Shown here: positions 7,689-16,410 of the stretch, piece by piece
Layout: each line of letters opens with the position of its first letter
Position numbering within the stretch: the first letter of the stretch is position 1
Source: Neorhizobium vignae
GTDB taxonomy: Bacteria > Pseudomonadota > Alphaproteobacteria > Rhizobiales > Rhizobiaceae
NCBI RefSeq assembly: GCF_000732195.1
Contig: NZ_JNNU01000006.1
Location: 186,001-250,000 of the forward strand
Direction: 5' to 3'
DNA: 64,000 bases
Notes under the pieces: generated by a model
What the model was told of the DNA's origin: nothing
Seen by the model: the letters and a program-made list of their open reading frames with translations, nothing else
Databases searched by the model: none
Program-made: the position numbers and the translations under genes

Positions 7689-8771
7689 ATGAACCGACGA
7701 AAATTTCTGAAATGGTCCGGCATCGGTGCGATCGCGGCCCTCGTGGGCGGGTTTGCGGCAAGGGGAGCCATGGCTGCCAACAAGTATTATTCCGGTCCGG
7801 TCTCCGATCATTTCGACGGAACCTATTTCTTCAATCCGGGTGGCGAGGAGCCGCGCGGCGGGCTCGACCTGCTGCGATGGAAGCTTGCCGGCAACAATAT
7901 CGCCTGGCCCGACAGCTTTCCGAGCCCGTTTCCGCAGGCAGTGCCGGAAACCCGCGTCTCGGGCGACCGGTTGACCGTCACGATGGTCGGCCATGCCGCG
8001 ATGCTGATCCAGGTCGCCGGCCTCAACATCCTGACAGACCCGGTCTGGGACGATCGCGCCAGCCCGGTGCGTTTCGCCGGTCCGAAGCGGGTCAATCCGC
8101 CCGGCGTTCGCATCGGCGACCTGCCGCCGATCGACGTCGTGATCGTCACCCATAATCATTACGACCATATGGACCTCGAGACCCTCTGGGTGCTGCAGAG
8201 CCGCGACAAGCCGCATTTCGTCACGCCGCTCGGCAATGACGCGCTCATCCGCTCCCGCGTCAAGGATGCGAAGATCACGGTGATGGAGTGGGGCGGCCAA
8301 GAGCAGATCGCGCCCGGCATCGTCCTGCATTGCGAGCCCTGCCATCACTGGTCGGCGCGAGGGGTGGGCGACCGGCGCATGGCGCTGTGGGCGGCCTTCG
8401 TCTTCGAAACCCCCGCGGCCAAGATCTACCATATCGGCGATACCGGCTTTCATGGCGGCATCAATTACCGCGCGGCACGGGAAAAGCATGGGGCCTTCCG
8501 GCTCGCCAACCTGCCGTTCGGCGCCTATGAGCCGCGCTGGTTCATGCAGGCGCAGCACCAGAACCCGGACGAGGCGGTCGAGGGCATGCTTCTCTGCGAC
8601 GCGGCTTTCGTCGCCGGCCATCATTGGGGTACGTTTGACCTCACCGACGAGGGGATCGAGGAGCCGTTGGCGGCGCTTCATGCCGCTCTCGATAGACGCC
8701 GCATTTCGCGCGACCGCTTCCGGCCGATGCGGCCCGGCGAAGTCTTCGAGGTGCCCACGATTTCCGTCTGA
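7689..8771 (+). CDS. Tat-exported metallo-beta-lactamase-fold hydrolase (NAPE-PLD/UlaG-like)
   Basis: A 360-residue protein whose N-terminus MNRRKFLKWSG is a twin-arginine signal followed by a hydrophobic stretch and AMAAN, so it should be exported folded to the periplasm. The metal site THNHYDHMD (H155, H157, D159, H160) is present, with later ligands in CEPCHHWSARG, HIGDTGFHGG and AGHHWGTF. The layout (VGHAAMLIQVAG, LTDPVWDDRASP, RFAGPKRVNPPG) matches the branch containing N-acylphosphatidylethanolamine phospholipase D, so a phospho- or phospholipid diester substrate is possible. It stands alone between vapBC and the iron-regulated cluster. Confidence 0.85.
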   Translation: MNRRKFLKWSGIGAIAALVGGFAARGAMAANKYYSGPVSDHFDGTYFFNPGGEEPRGGLDLLRWKLAGNNIAWPDSFPSPFPQAVPETRVSGDRLTVTMVGHAAMLIQVAGLNILTDPVWDDRASPVRFAGPKRVNPPGVRIGDLPPIDVVIVTHNHYDHMDLETLWVLQSRDKPHFVTPLGNDALIRSRVKDAKITVMEWGGQEQIAPGIVLHCEPCHHWSARGVGDRRMALWAAFVFETPAAKIYHIGDTGFHGGINYRAAREKHGAFRLANLPFGAYEPRWFMQAQHQNPDEAVEGMLLCDAAFVAGHHWGTFDLTDEGIEEPLAALHAALDRRRISRDRFRPMRPGEVFEVPTISV

Positions 8772-8868
8772 GCCCTCGGGAACTGTTGCGGAAACGCGAC
8801 AAATGGTCCGTTTCAGCAATAATTCAGTCTCTGCGCCGCAAGGCGGGCAGCTGTCCAACGTGCTGATT

Positions 8869-8902
8869 TTGCATTAAAACATGATTTTAATTATCATGTT
8901 TT
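8869..8902 (+). promoter_or_regulatory. Iron-responsive operator over the sigma-gene promoter
   Basis: TTGCAT (8869-8874) and TATCAT (8892-8897) stand 17 bases apart as -35 and -10 boxes. A 27-bp palindrome with perfect 10-bp arms (8876-8885 and 8893-8902) covers the spacer and -10. Its centre, TGATTTTAATTATCA at 8882-8896, fits TGA-N9-TCA, the form known for the iron-responsive operator bound by RirA in rhizobia. A repressor bound here would block RNA polymerase when iron is plentiful. Confidence 0.7.
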
Positions 8903-9010
8903 TTCAGTCTTCCTTGGATTCATTCCAAATCATTGATGTTGAATCATCTTTTAGGCGGCGCTAAACGCGGCCCGATTGGTCGGGCAGGTCCCGGCCCGGG
9001 GGTTACCGAC

Positions 9011-9541
9011 TTGGACATCAGTCTTATCGAGCAGTTGCAGCAGACCGAGGAAGGGAAGCTGCGGCGGTTCTTTCTTCGGCGTCTGCGCAACAGGGAGGAT
9101 GCGGCGGACGCGACACAGGAGACTTTTCTGCGGCTGCTGACGGCATCGCCGAAGGAAGACTTGCGCAATCCGCATGCCTATCTTTTCCAGGTCGCCCGGT
9201 CCGTGGCTCATGGCATCACCGCCCGGCTGATACGCGACAGCGCGCTCTTCGCAGAAGAGATGGACGGGGCGCAGGTCGCCGATGAGGCGCCGAGCCCGGA
9301 GCGGGTGCTGGCGGCGCGCCAGCAGCTCGGGCTTCTGATCGAAACGATATCCGCCCTGCCGCCGAAATGCCGGGTTGTGTTCGTGCTCAGCCGGCTCGAA
9401 GGGCTTTCCAACGGAGAGATCGCGGAGAGGCTCGGGATCTCCCGGAACATGGTTGAAAAACACATCATCCGTGCACTCATGGCTTGCCGTCAGGCCCGCC
9501 TTGCGGCATTGCCTCCCGCCGGGGGGATTGCATATGACTAA
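9011..9541 (+). CDS. FecI-type ECF sigma factor
   Basis: A 176-residue sigma factor if started at the TTG at 9011, preceded by a GGGGGT site at 7 bases. The frame also offers an ATG at 8936, without a ribosome site and giving 201 residues, long for the family. Region 2 is seen in FFLRRLRNREDAADATQETFLRLL and region 4 in LSNGEIAERLGISRNMVEKHIIRALMACR, ending as FecI proteins do. Such factors activate one outer-membrane receptor gene when the partner anti-sigma signals ligand binding. The last 8 bases overlap the FecR gene. Confidence 0.9.
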   Translation: MDISLIEQLQQTEEGKLRRFFLRRLRNREDAADATQETFLRLLTASPKEDLRNPHAYLFQVARSVAHGITARLIRDSALFAEEMDGAQVADEAPSPERVLAARQQLGLLIETISALPPKCRVVFVLSRLEGLSNGEIAERLGISRNMVEKHIIRALMACRQARLAALPPAGGIAYD

Positions 9542-10463
9542 TGTTTCAGACAAGGCGCGTGAGGATGCCATTGCGGAGGAGGCGGCAGGCTGGGTCGCGC
9601 GGCTCGGCTCCCGCGATGCGACCGATGCCGATCGCCGCCGCTTCGAATTCTGGAAAATGCGGGATCCGGCTCACGCGGCTGCCTTTGACGAAATGAGTGC
9701 TCTCTGGGGCGATCTCGCCGCGGTGCCGAAAACGGTCGCGCCGCGAAGGCGCCGGGTGATAGGGGGTGGCGTTGCCGCCCTGCTTCTGTTGGGCTGTCTT
9801 GGCATCATCGCCAACGAGACCGGCCTCATCGCCCGGTATCGTTCGGATTTCTACACGCCGGTCGGCGTCATCCAGCGCATCGACCTCGATGACGGGTCGG
9901 TGGTGACGCTCAACACCGATAGCGCGATCAAGGTTCGATTTGGCCAGACTGAGCGCCGGATTGTGGTCCTGCGCGGCGAAGCCTTTTTCGATGTCACCCC
10001 GAACCCGGCACGGCCTTTCGTCGTCAGCGGCGACGAAACCCAGGCGATCGCGCTCGGCACCCATTATGCGGTGCGGGTCGGCGAGCGGGACGAGGTGATG
10101 GTCGAGGAGGGGCAGGTGGCCGTGACCGCCGGCTCCCAGCGCGCTGTGATCGAGACAGGCGGTACCGCGCATCTCGGCGCCGATGGCCGTCTGGCAACCG
10201 GCTCCGGCGATGTCGCCGATCTGACGAGTTGGCGCAGCGGCAAGCTGGTCTTCTCCGGCCGGCCGCTCGGTGAGGTGCTCGGCCAGATCGGCCGTTACCA
10301 GCGGGGCCGTATCATGGTGCTCGACGACCAGGCCTCGCAGTTGCGGGTCAGCGGCGTCTTTGCCGTGAACGATGTCGACCAGGCTTTCGTGGCTCTGCAG
10401 GAGAGCCTGCCGATCCGCGTCATCCGGGTTTCCGACTGGGTCACGCTGGTCCGTTCACGCTGA
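9534..10463 (+). CDS. FecR-type transmembrane anti-sigma regulator
   Basis: A 309-residue inner-membrane protein. Residues 1-62 form the cytoplasmic DUF4880 domain (WVARLGSRDATDADRRRFEFW, AHAAAFDEMSALW) that binds the sigma factor. A single membrane helix lies at about 75-93. The periplasmic FecR domain follows (IDLDDGSVVTLNTDSAIKVRF, VLRGEAFFDV) and then an STN-like C-terminal domain (LVFSGRPLGEVLGQIGRY) that contacts the receptor. ATG at 9534 follows a GGGGGG stretch and overlaps the sigma stop, indicating coupled translation. Confidence 0.93.
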   Translation: MTNVSDKAREDAIAEEAAGWVARLGSRDATDADRRRFEFWKMRDPAHAAAFDEMSALWGDLAAVPKTVAPRRRRVIGGGVAALLLLGCLGIIANETGLIARYRSDFYTPVGVIQRIDLDDGSVVTLNTDSAIKVRFGQTERRIVVLRGEAFFDVTPNPARPFVVSGDETQAIALGTHYAVRVGERDEVMVEEGQVAVTAGSQRAVIETGGTAHLGADGRLATGSGDVADLTSWRSGKLVFSGRPLGEVLGQIGRYQRGRIMVLDDQASQLRVSGVFAVNDVDQAFVALQESLPIRVIRVSDWVTLVRSR

Positions 10464-10484
10464 AGACATGCCCATCTGAAAAAT

Positions 10485-10499
10485 TGAGTATTTATATCA
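10485..10499 (+). promoter_or_regulatory. Second TGA-N9-TCA iron-operator-like site
   Basis: TGAGTATTTATATCA lies between the anti-sigma stop and the receptor start. It fits TGA-N9-TCA with an AT-rich centre but lacks the long flanking symmetry of the first site. It would give the receptor its own iron control besides the sigma factor. A match by chance in a gap of this size is possible. Confidence 0.4.
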
Positions 10500-10600
10500 T
10501 CTTTTTTCGAAGCCGACGTCAGGAGTTGGACCCCCCTTTCACTCATAACCACCAGGGGCCGCGATGAGAGCGGTCCGAAGTTTGAGTGCAGGGGGTCTAA

Positions 10601-13150
10601 ATGAGTTTGAGGGGGCCGATTTTTTCGCGGCATGTCCGGATCGCGCTTGGTTGCGCATCATGGCTGGGCGGCATGGCTCCGGCCATCGCACAGCAGCCGG
10701 CGCCAGGTGTCCGGTCGCAGCAGGTCGCCGTTTCCATTCCCGCCGGGCCGCTTGAAAGCGCACTTCTCGCGCTCGGCCGCCAGACCGACCTGCGTCTCGT
10801 CTATCGCAGCGAAATCACCGCCGGAAGGACCACGGGTGGTGTGACCGGTTCGCTGACGCCGTCTGCCGCCCTGTCGCGGCTGCTCTCCGGCACCGGCGTT
10901 TCCTTCCGGTCGAGCGGCGGCAATACAGTGACGCTGGAGGCCGCATCTGCGGTTTCGGCGGGCAGCCCGCCGGATGGGTCGGATGATACGACGCTCGCGC
11001 CGATCGTGCTTCGCGACGGTGAAAGCGACGGCGTGGATGCGCCTTACGAGACGGCGGGCTCGACGAGCTATATCACCGCCGAACAGATAGAGCGGTTCCG
11101 CGGTTCCAGCGCGGGTGATGTATTCAAGAACGTGCCGGGCGTCATTTCGGCCAGCAACCACAGCAGCGGCTCAGTCAATGTCAACATCCGGGGCTTGCAG
11201 GGCCAGAACCGCGTTCGGGTCGCGATCGATGGTACGCAGCAGACGACAACCACCTGGCGCGGTTACGGCGGCGTGGATGACCGCACCTATATCGATCCGG
11301 ACCTGATCGGCGGCGTCGGCATTTCCAAGGGACCAACTGGCGGCGCTGTGGGCGCCGGCGTCAATGGCGGCGTGGTCGAGATCACCACGCTGAAAGCCAA
11401 GGATATCGTCGAGGACGGCAAGCAATATGGCGGCCGCATCAAGATCGGCGCTCAGGACAACACGACGAAGGATTTCACGGTCAATTCCTACGACCAGCAG
11501 ACGGATTCGGCTGAATTCTTCGATTTCACCAATGGCTCGGGCAGCTTCGCGTTCGGTACGGTGCAGGACAATTTCGATTTCGTCATTGCCGGTGCCCGCC
11601 GCTATCGCGGCAACTATTTCGCCGGCAAGCACGGCAAGAACTATTACGAGTTCCAGGGCCGCAACCAGTTCCTCTCGCGGACCAAGCAGGGTGAGGAAGT
11701 TTTCAACTCGTCCAACGAATCCACCTCGTTTCTCGCCAAGGGTACGCTTCGCTTCGACGACGATCAGAGCCTGGAACTGGGCTATGTCCGCTATGAAAGC
11801 CAGTTCGGCCAGATCATGACGTCGCTTCTGACCTCCGGAGACAACACATTCCGGCAGGCGCCGCTATCCGATGTCACGACCGACACGTTCACCAGCCGCT
11901 ATCGCTACAACCCGAGCGACCTGATCGATCTGAAGGTCAATGCATGGCTAAGCATCGTCGATCAAAACTCCATGTCGACGGGTCTCGGCTTATATTACCC
12001 GCAGTTCAACATCATACCGGGTGACGATCCTCGCTACGCCATGACCCATACCTGGGGCAGCGACATTTCGAATACGAGCCTGTTCGACACGGAATACGGG
12101 CCGTTCAAGGCCAATTACGGCATGTCCTACCTGCTCGAGGATATCGATTCCAGGCGCTATTTCAGCCGCAGTCATACGACCGACCGCGGGGTGCCGATGG
12201 ATCCAAGCATCGGCAACCGGTCGATCGCCAGCGTGTTCACCGACGGCCAGTGGGAGGCGACCGACTGGCTGACCTTCAATGCCGGGCTGCGCTATGACGG
12301 TTACTGGATGAATGACAAGGGTATCGAATCCAGGACCGGCATCCGCCACAAGGAAGGCGGCCGGTTCAACCCGTCCATCAGCGCCATCGTGGAGCCGATC
12401 GAAGGCCTGCAGTTCTACGCGCTTTATGCCGAAGGCATGCGCCCGCCGACCATGCGCGAAACCATGGGCAATGACGGTAACGTCATCCAGAACCCCTATC
12501 TGAAGCCCGAGGTCTCGAAGAACTGGGAAGTCGGCGTCAACTACAGTAAGGATGGCCTGTTGCTCGCGGACGACGCGCTGCGTCTCAAGCTGTCCTATTT
12601 CAACAACAACTACACCGACTATATTTCCCGCGTGCCCTCCAATGCGGGGCCGGGCCAGCCGGTCTTCACCTTCGATAATCTCAGGAGCACCCGGTTCTCA
12701 GGTATCGAAATCTCCGGCTCCTACGAGGCCGGCCCATTCTTCAGCGAAGGATCGGTGACCAAGTATCTGAGCTATGAGTTCTGCCGCACCCTTTCCACCT
12801 GCTCGGACACGACCGTGTCGATGGACTATGCCGCCAACCACATGCCGCCCGAAATCATGGCGAGCCTGACGCTCGGCATGCGCCTGTTCGACGACAGGCT
12901 GAGTTTTGGCACCCGCTTCACGCATGGCGGCGCGCGCCTGTCGCCGGTCACGCAGGAAGCCCGGATGTATACGGGCATGTGGATTCCCTATACAACCGTC
13001 GATGCGTTCGCCACCTACAAGATCACCGACCACTTGACGTTCGATCTCCAGGCGGAGAACTTGACGGATCGATTTTACGTGGATGCGCTCGACGGGTTCA
13101 CGCCCGCTCCCGGCCGAACAATCCGAGCGTTCCTGACGGCTAAATTCTAA
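10601..13150 (+). CDS. TonB-dependent outer-membrane receptor with signalling (STN) domain, probable heme receptor
   Basis: An 849-residue receptor. Signal peptide to about residue 30 (AIA/QQ). STN domain at about 40-112 (VSIPAGPLESALLALGRQTDLRLVY), which relays ligand binding to FecR. A TonB-box-like TLAPIVL at 131-137, then the plug (SAGDVFKNVPGV, NIRGLQGQNRVRVAIDG) and a 22-strand barrel ending in AKF. The stretch around MRPPTM (613-618) and NPYLKPE (631-637) matches the FRAP and NPNL boxes of heme receptors, but no histidine lies between them. The downstream heme oxygenase supports heme as ligand; the substrate is inferred. Confidence 0.88.
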   Translation: MSLRGPIFSRHVRIALGCASWLGGMAPAIAQQPAPGVRSQQVAVSIPAGPLESALLALGRQTDLRLVYRSEITAGRTTGGVTGSLTPSAALSRLLSGTGVSFRSSGGNTVTLEAASAVSAGSPPDGSDDTTLAPIVLRDGESDGVDAPYETAGSTSYITAEQIERFRGSSAGDVFKNVPGVISASNHSSGSVNVNIRGLQGQNRVRVAIDGTQQTTTTWRGYGGVDDRTYIDPDLIGGVGISKGPTGGAVGAGVNGGVVEITTLKAKDIVEDGKQYGGRIKIGAQDNTTKDFTVNSYDQQTDSAEFFDFTNGSGSFAFGTVQDNFDFVIAGARRYRGNYFAGKHGKNYYEFQGRNQFLSRTKQGEEVFNSSNESTSFLAKGTLRFDDDQSLELGYVRYESQFGQIMTSLLTSGDNTFRQAPLSDVTTDTFTSRYRYNPSDLIDLKVNAWLSIVDQNSMSTGLGLYYPQFNIIPGDDPRYAMTHTWGSDISNTSLFDTEYGPFKANYGMSYLLEDIDSRRYFSRSHTTDRGVPMDPSIGNRSIASVFTDGQWEATDWLTFNAGLRYDGYWMNDKGIESRTGIRHKEGGRFNPSISAIVEPIEGLQFYALYAEGMRPPTMRETMGNDGNVIQNPYLKPEVSKNWEVGVNYSKDGLLLADDALRLKLSYFNNNYTDYISRVPSNAGPGQPVFTFDNLRSTRFSGIEISGSYEAGPFFSEGSVTKYLSYEFCRTLSTCSDTTVSMDYAANHMPPEIMASLTLGMRLFDDRLSFGTRFTHGGARLSPVTQEARMYTGMWIPYTTVDAFATYKITDHLTFDLQAENLTDRFYVDALDGFTPAPGRTIRAFLTAKF

Positions 13151-13178
13151 AGTATATAAGTATCTGGACATTGCACGC

Positions 13179-13769
13179 ATGCAGATCGAACTCGAAACCC
13201 CCGTTGCGCCGACCCGGGTCCAGCGCCTGAAGGCTCTCACGGACGCCACCCATGAGCGCCTCGACAAGCGCATCATGGCCGCTGATCCCTTCGCCAGCCG
13301 CGAGCGTTACGCGCTTTTCCTCGCCGTGCAGCACCATTTTCACGCCGATGTCGATCCGCTGTTTACCGATCCGCGGCTCAACCGCCTCGTCCCCGATCTT
13401 CCGAGCCGCGTCCGGCTTGAAGCGCTGCGGCAGGATATTGCCGATGTGACCGGAAGCGAGCCGCCCGTCCTCACCGCCAGCACGGGTAGGCTCGATATCC
13501 CGGCCGCACTCGGCTGGCTTTATGTCGCCGAAGGTTCGAACCTCGGCGCCGCCTTCCTCCTGAAGCAGGCGGCCAGGCTCGGCCTGTCCGAAGAATTCGG
13601 CGCCCGCCACCTCGCCGGCCACCCCGCCGGCCGCGGCCTCCACTGGCGCACCTTCGTCGCCGCCTTCAACGGATTCGCCATGTCCGAGGCGGAGGAAGCG
13701 GATATGGCCGAAGGCGCCAAGGCGGCGTTCCGGCGGGTGCATGCGCTGGTGGACGAGTTTTTTGTTTGA
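13179..13769 (+). CDS. Heme oxygenase (biliverdin-producing type)
   Basis: A 196-residue helical protein of the canonical heme oxygenase fold. The proximal ligand is H25 in LTDATHERLDKRI, and the distal helix is seen in ALGWLYVAEGSNLGAAFL, with the glycines that flex over heme. It should split imported heme to biliverdin, CO and iron. It starts 28 bases after the receptor stop, so the two are one transcript. Rhizobia more often use IsdG-like HmuQ/HmuD enzymes for this step, and no bacteriophytochrome lies nearby to suggest a bilin-pigment role. The ribosome binding site is weak. Confidence 0.85.
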   Translation: MQIELETPVAPTRVQRLKALTDATHERLDKRIMAADPFASRERYALFLAVQHHFHADVDPLFTDPRLNRLVPDLPSRVRLEALRQDIADVTGSEPPVLTASTGRLDIPAALGWLYVAEGSNLGAAFLLKQAARLGLSEEFGARHLAGHPAGRGLHWRTFVAAFNGFAMSEAEEADMAEGAKAAFRRVHALVDEFFV

Positions 13770-13782
13770 TGGGGATGCGTGG

Positions 13783-13805
13783 ATCCTCGGGTCGAGCCCG
13801 AGGAT
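13783..13805. repeat. 23-bp palindromic repeat, copy A
   Basis: ATCCTCGGG and CCCGAGGAT are perfect 9-bp arms around TCGAG. It lies 14 bases after the heme oxygenase stop and may act as a transcript end. Related copies are at 13971-13993 and 23434-23456. The whole gap 13770-14194 (425 bases) holds these two repeats and no convincing gene; short frames across it read through the repeats. Confidence 0.75.
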
Positions 13806-13970
13806 GACGGAGTTGGATGTTTTCATCAGAATGGCAAACGCGAAGGGGTGAGATCTAGGTTAGGGCATATTTTTGGGCGTATCCTATGCCCAACCGAAAA
13901 TGCTTATCAGCCCTTGGCGGCGCTTCGCGCACCCTACTTTCCATGTCGTGTTCACTTTCTCTATGTCGTC

Positions 13971-13993
13971 ATCCTTGGGCTTGACCCGAGGAT
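13971..13993. repeat. 23-bp palindromic repeat, copy B
   Basis: ATCCTTGGGCTTGACCCGAGGAT is the same element as copy A in the opposite orientation, with one mismatched pair in the arms. It lies about 200 bases before dapF. Confidence 0.7.
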
Positions 13994-14194
13994 CCACGGC
14001 CACGCATTGCAACGTTTCCAAAACCTTGCCCTCTTTCGCGCCCTCTCGGCCCACGTCCCAATCCTCTGGCCTGCGCGACCAAGCGGGGCCGATGCCACGC
14101 CAAGGGCATTGCCTCACCCCCACTGGTAATTCCCTGCCTTTTCCGCCATATACAGCCCGATAAGCGGGCAGATGGCCCGGAATGGATTAATGTC

Positions 14195-15112
14195 ATGACG
14201 GAACTGGTGGAATTCGCGCGGATGAACGGGCTTGGCAACAAGATCCTGGTCGTCGACATGCGCGGACGCACCGACATGGTGACGCCGCAAGCCGCGATCG
14301 CGCTGAATGCCGATCCGGCCACCCACTTCGACCAGATCATGGCAATCCACGATCCGAGGGCTGAAGGCACCGACGCCTGGATCGACATCCTCAATTCCGA
14401 CGGTTCGAAGGCGCAGGCCTGCGGCAACGGCACGCGTTGCGTGGTGCAGGCGCTGAGCGCCGAGACCGGCCGCAAGACCTTTACCTTCCAGACCGTCGCC
14501 GGCATCCTCAACGCGGTCGAGCATGAGGACGGCACGATCTCGGTCGACATGGGCAAGCCGGTGTTCGAGTGGGACCGCATTCCGCTCGCCGAGGAATTTT
14601 TCGATACCAGCCGGATCGAGCTGCAGATCGGCCCGATCGATGCGCCGATCCTGCATTCGCCGTCTGCGATGTCGATGGGCAATCCGCATGCGGTCTTCTG
14701 GGTGACAAGCGATCCGATGAGCTTCGATCTCGAACGGTTCGGTCCGCTGCTCGAAAACCATCCGATGTTTCCGGAAAAGGCCAATATCACGCTGGCGCAG
14801 GTCACCTCGAAGTCGTCGCTGCGCACCCGCACCTGGGAACGCGGTGCCGGCCTGACGCTTGCCTGCGGTTCGGCGGCCTGTGCCGCTGCCGTCTCCGCCG
14901 CCCGCACCGGGCGCACCGGGCGCACGGTGACGATCGACGTCGCCTCCAGTCCGGTCCGCCAGCCGCTCGTCATCGAGTGGCGCGGTGACGATCACGTCGT
15001 GATGACCGGGCCGGCCGAATGGGAATGGTCGGGCAAGGTCGATCCGACCATTGGAACCTTTACCCGCGACACAGTGCAGCACGCCGACGGCCCGGAGGCT
15101 CGGGTCAATTGA
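14195..15112 (+). CDS. dapF: Diaminopimelate epimerase
   Basis: A 305-residue enzyme that interconverts LL- and meso-diaminopimelate, the last step before lysine and a source of the peptidoglycan cross-linking residue. Both catalytic cysteines are present: C76 in QACGNGTRC and C224 in [10 protein letters not shown]. The N-terminal [15 protein letters not shown] and the [11 protein letters not shown] motif are typical. Two mirror-image halves give the normal length. The stop overlaps the start of mtaB. It heads the dapF-mtaB-ftsY group. Confidence 0.96.
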   Translation: MTELVEFARMNGLGNKILVVDMRGRTDMVTPQAAIALNADPATHFDQIMAIHDPRAEGTDAWIDILNSDGSKAQACGNGTRCVVQALSAETGRKTFTFQTVAGILNAVEHEDGTISVDMGKPVFEWDRIPLAEEFFDTSRIELQIGPIDAPILHSPSAMSMGNPHAVFWVTSDPMSFDLERFGPLLENHPMFPEKANITLAQVTSKSSLRTRTWERGAGLTLACGSAACAAAVSAARTGRTGRTVTIDVASSPVRQPLVIEWRGDDHVVMTGPAEWEWSGKVDPTIGTFTRDTVQHADGPEARVN

Positions 15113-16395
15113 GCGGCGTCGAGGTCATCACCTTCGGCTGTCGGCTCAATACCTATGAATCGGAAGTGATGCGGGCGGAGGCCGAAAAGGCCGGGCTCAA
15201 CAACGCCATCCTGGTGAATACCTGCGCCGTGACCGGCGAGGCCGTGCGCCAGGCCCGCCAGGCGATCCGCAGGGCGCGGCGCGAAAACCCGCATGCCCGC
15301 ATCATCGTCACCGGCTGCGCCGCCCAGACCGAAAAAGACACCTTTGCCGAGATGGCCGAAGTCGATGCCGTGCTCGGCAACGAGGAGAAGCTGAAGAGCG
15401 CCTCGTACCGGGCGCTGCCGGATTTCGGCGTCTCGGCGGAAGAGAAACTCCGCGTCAACGACATCATGAGCGTGCGCGCCACCGCGCCGCAGATGGTAAA
15501 GCATATAGACGGGCATGTGCGCGCCTTCATCCAGGTGCAGAACGGCTGCGATCATCGCTGCACCTTCTGCATCATCCCCTATGGCCGCGGCAATTCCCGC
15601 TCGGTGCCGATGGGCGCGGTGGTCGATCAGGCCAGGCGGCTCACCGAAAGCGGTTATCGCGAGATCGTGCTGACCGGCGTCGATGCCACCAGCTACGGCG
15701 CCGATCTCCCCGGCCAGCCTTCGCTCGGGCTTCTCGCCAAGACGCTGCTCAAACAGGTGCCGGAGATTCTGCGCCTGCGCCTGTCCTCGATCGACAGTAT
15801 CGAGGCGGACAAGCATCTCTGGGACCTGATTGCCGACGAACCGCGGTTCATGCCGCATCTGCACCTGTCGCTGCAGCATGGCGACGACATGATCCTCAAG
15901 CGGATGAAGCGCCGCCATTCGCGCGCCGAGGCGCTGGCCTTCACCGAACAGGCGCGGCGGCTCAGGCCCGAGCTTGCCTTCGGAGCGGATATGATCGCCG
16001 GTTTCCCGACCGAGACCGAAGAGATGTTCGAGAATGCCGCGACGCTTGCGGAAGAGGCCGACATCGCCTTCCTGCACGTCTTCCCCTACAGCGCGCGCCC
16101 CGGCACGCCGGCTGCCCGCATGCCGCAGGTCGATCGGGCGCTGGTCAAGGATCGGGCGGCGCGGCTGCGGGCGCGGGGCGAGGCGCTGCATCGCGACCAT
16201 CTCGATCGCATGGTCGGCACCGAGCAGACGATCATCGTCGAGAACAACGGCATGGCGCACACGGAAAACTTTTCGCTGGTGGCCGCGCCGCGCCTTGTTC
16301 CCCGCGAGTTCAAGCGCGTTATGATTACCGGCCATAACGGCAAACATCTGGAAATGCAGGTCACGTCCGCCCTTGTCCCGTCTCGGGCGGCGTAA
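15109..16395 (+). CDS. mtaB: tRNA t6A37 methylthiotransferase MtaB
   Basis: A 428-residue radical-SAM enzyme that adds a methylthio group to t6A37 of ANN-decoding tRNAs. The start is a TTG at 15109 ([13 protein letters not shown]), overlapping the dapF stop, with GGAGG 10 bases before it. The N-terminal iron-sulfur domain has its three cysteines (FGCRLN, NTCAVT, VTGCAAQ). The radical-SAM motif is [14 protein letters not shown], and a TRAM-like RNA-binding end follows ([16 protein letters not shown]). Its substrate modification t6A depends on TsaD, encoded at 59741-60838 in this window. Confidence 0.93.
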   Translation: MSGVEVITFGCRLNTYESEVMRAEAEKAGLNNAILVNTCAVTGEAVRQARQAIRRARRENPHARIIVTGCAAQTEKDTFAEMAEVDAVLGNEEKLKSASYRALPDFGVSAEEKLRVNDIMSVRATAPQMVKHIDGHVRAFIQVQNGCDHRCTFCIIPYGRGNSRSVPMGAVVDQARRLTESGYREIVLTGVDATSYGADLPGQPSLGLLAKTLLKQVPEILRLRLSSIDSIEADKHLWDLIADEPRFMPHLHLSLQHGDDMILKRMKRRHSRAEALAFTEQARRLRPELAFGADMIAGFPTETEEMFENAATLAEEADIAFLHVFPYSARPGTPAARMPQVDRALVKDRAARLRARGEALHRDHLDRMVGTEQTIIVENNGMAHTENFSLVAAPRLVPREFKRVMITGHNGKHLEMQVTSALVPSRAA

Positions 16396-16410
16396 CCGGA
16401 ACAGGTTCTC

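Noticed and set aside
8936..9010. Upstream ATG extension of the FecI-type sigma
   Set aside because: No ribosome site before it and the extra residues are Gly/Pro-rich and outside the family length; the TTG at 9011 fits better, though not proven.
13779..14163. Two overlapping short frames before dapF
   Set aside because: They read through the 23-bp palindromes and lack ribosome sites and family likeness.
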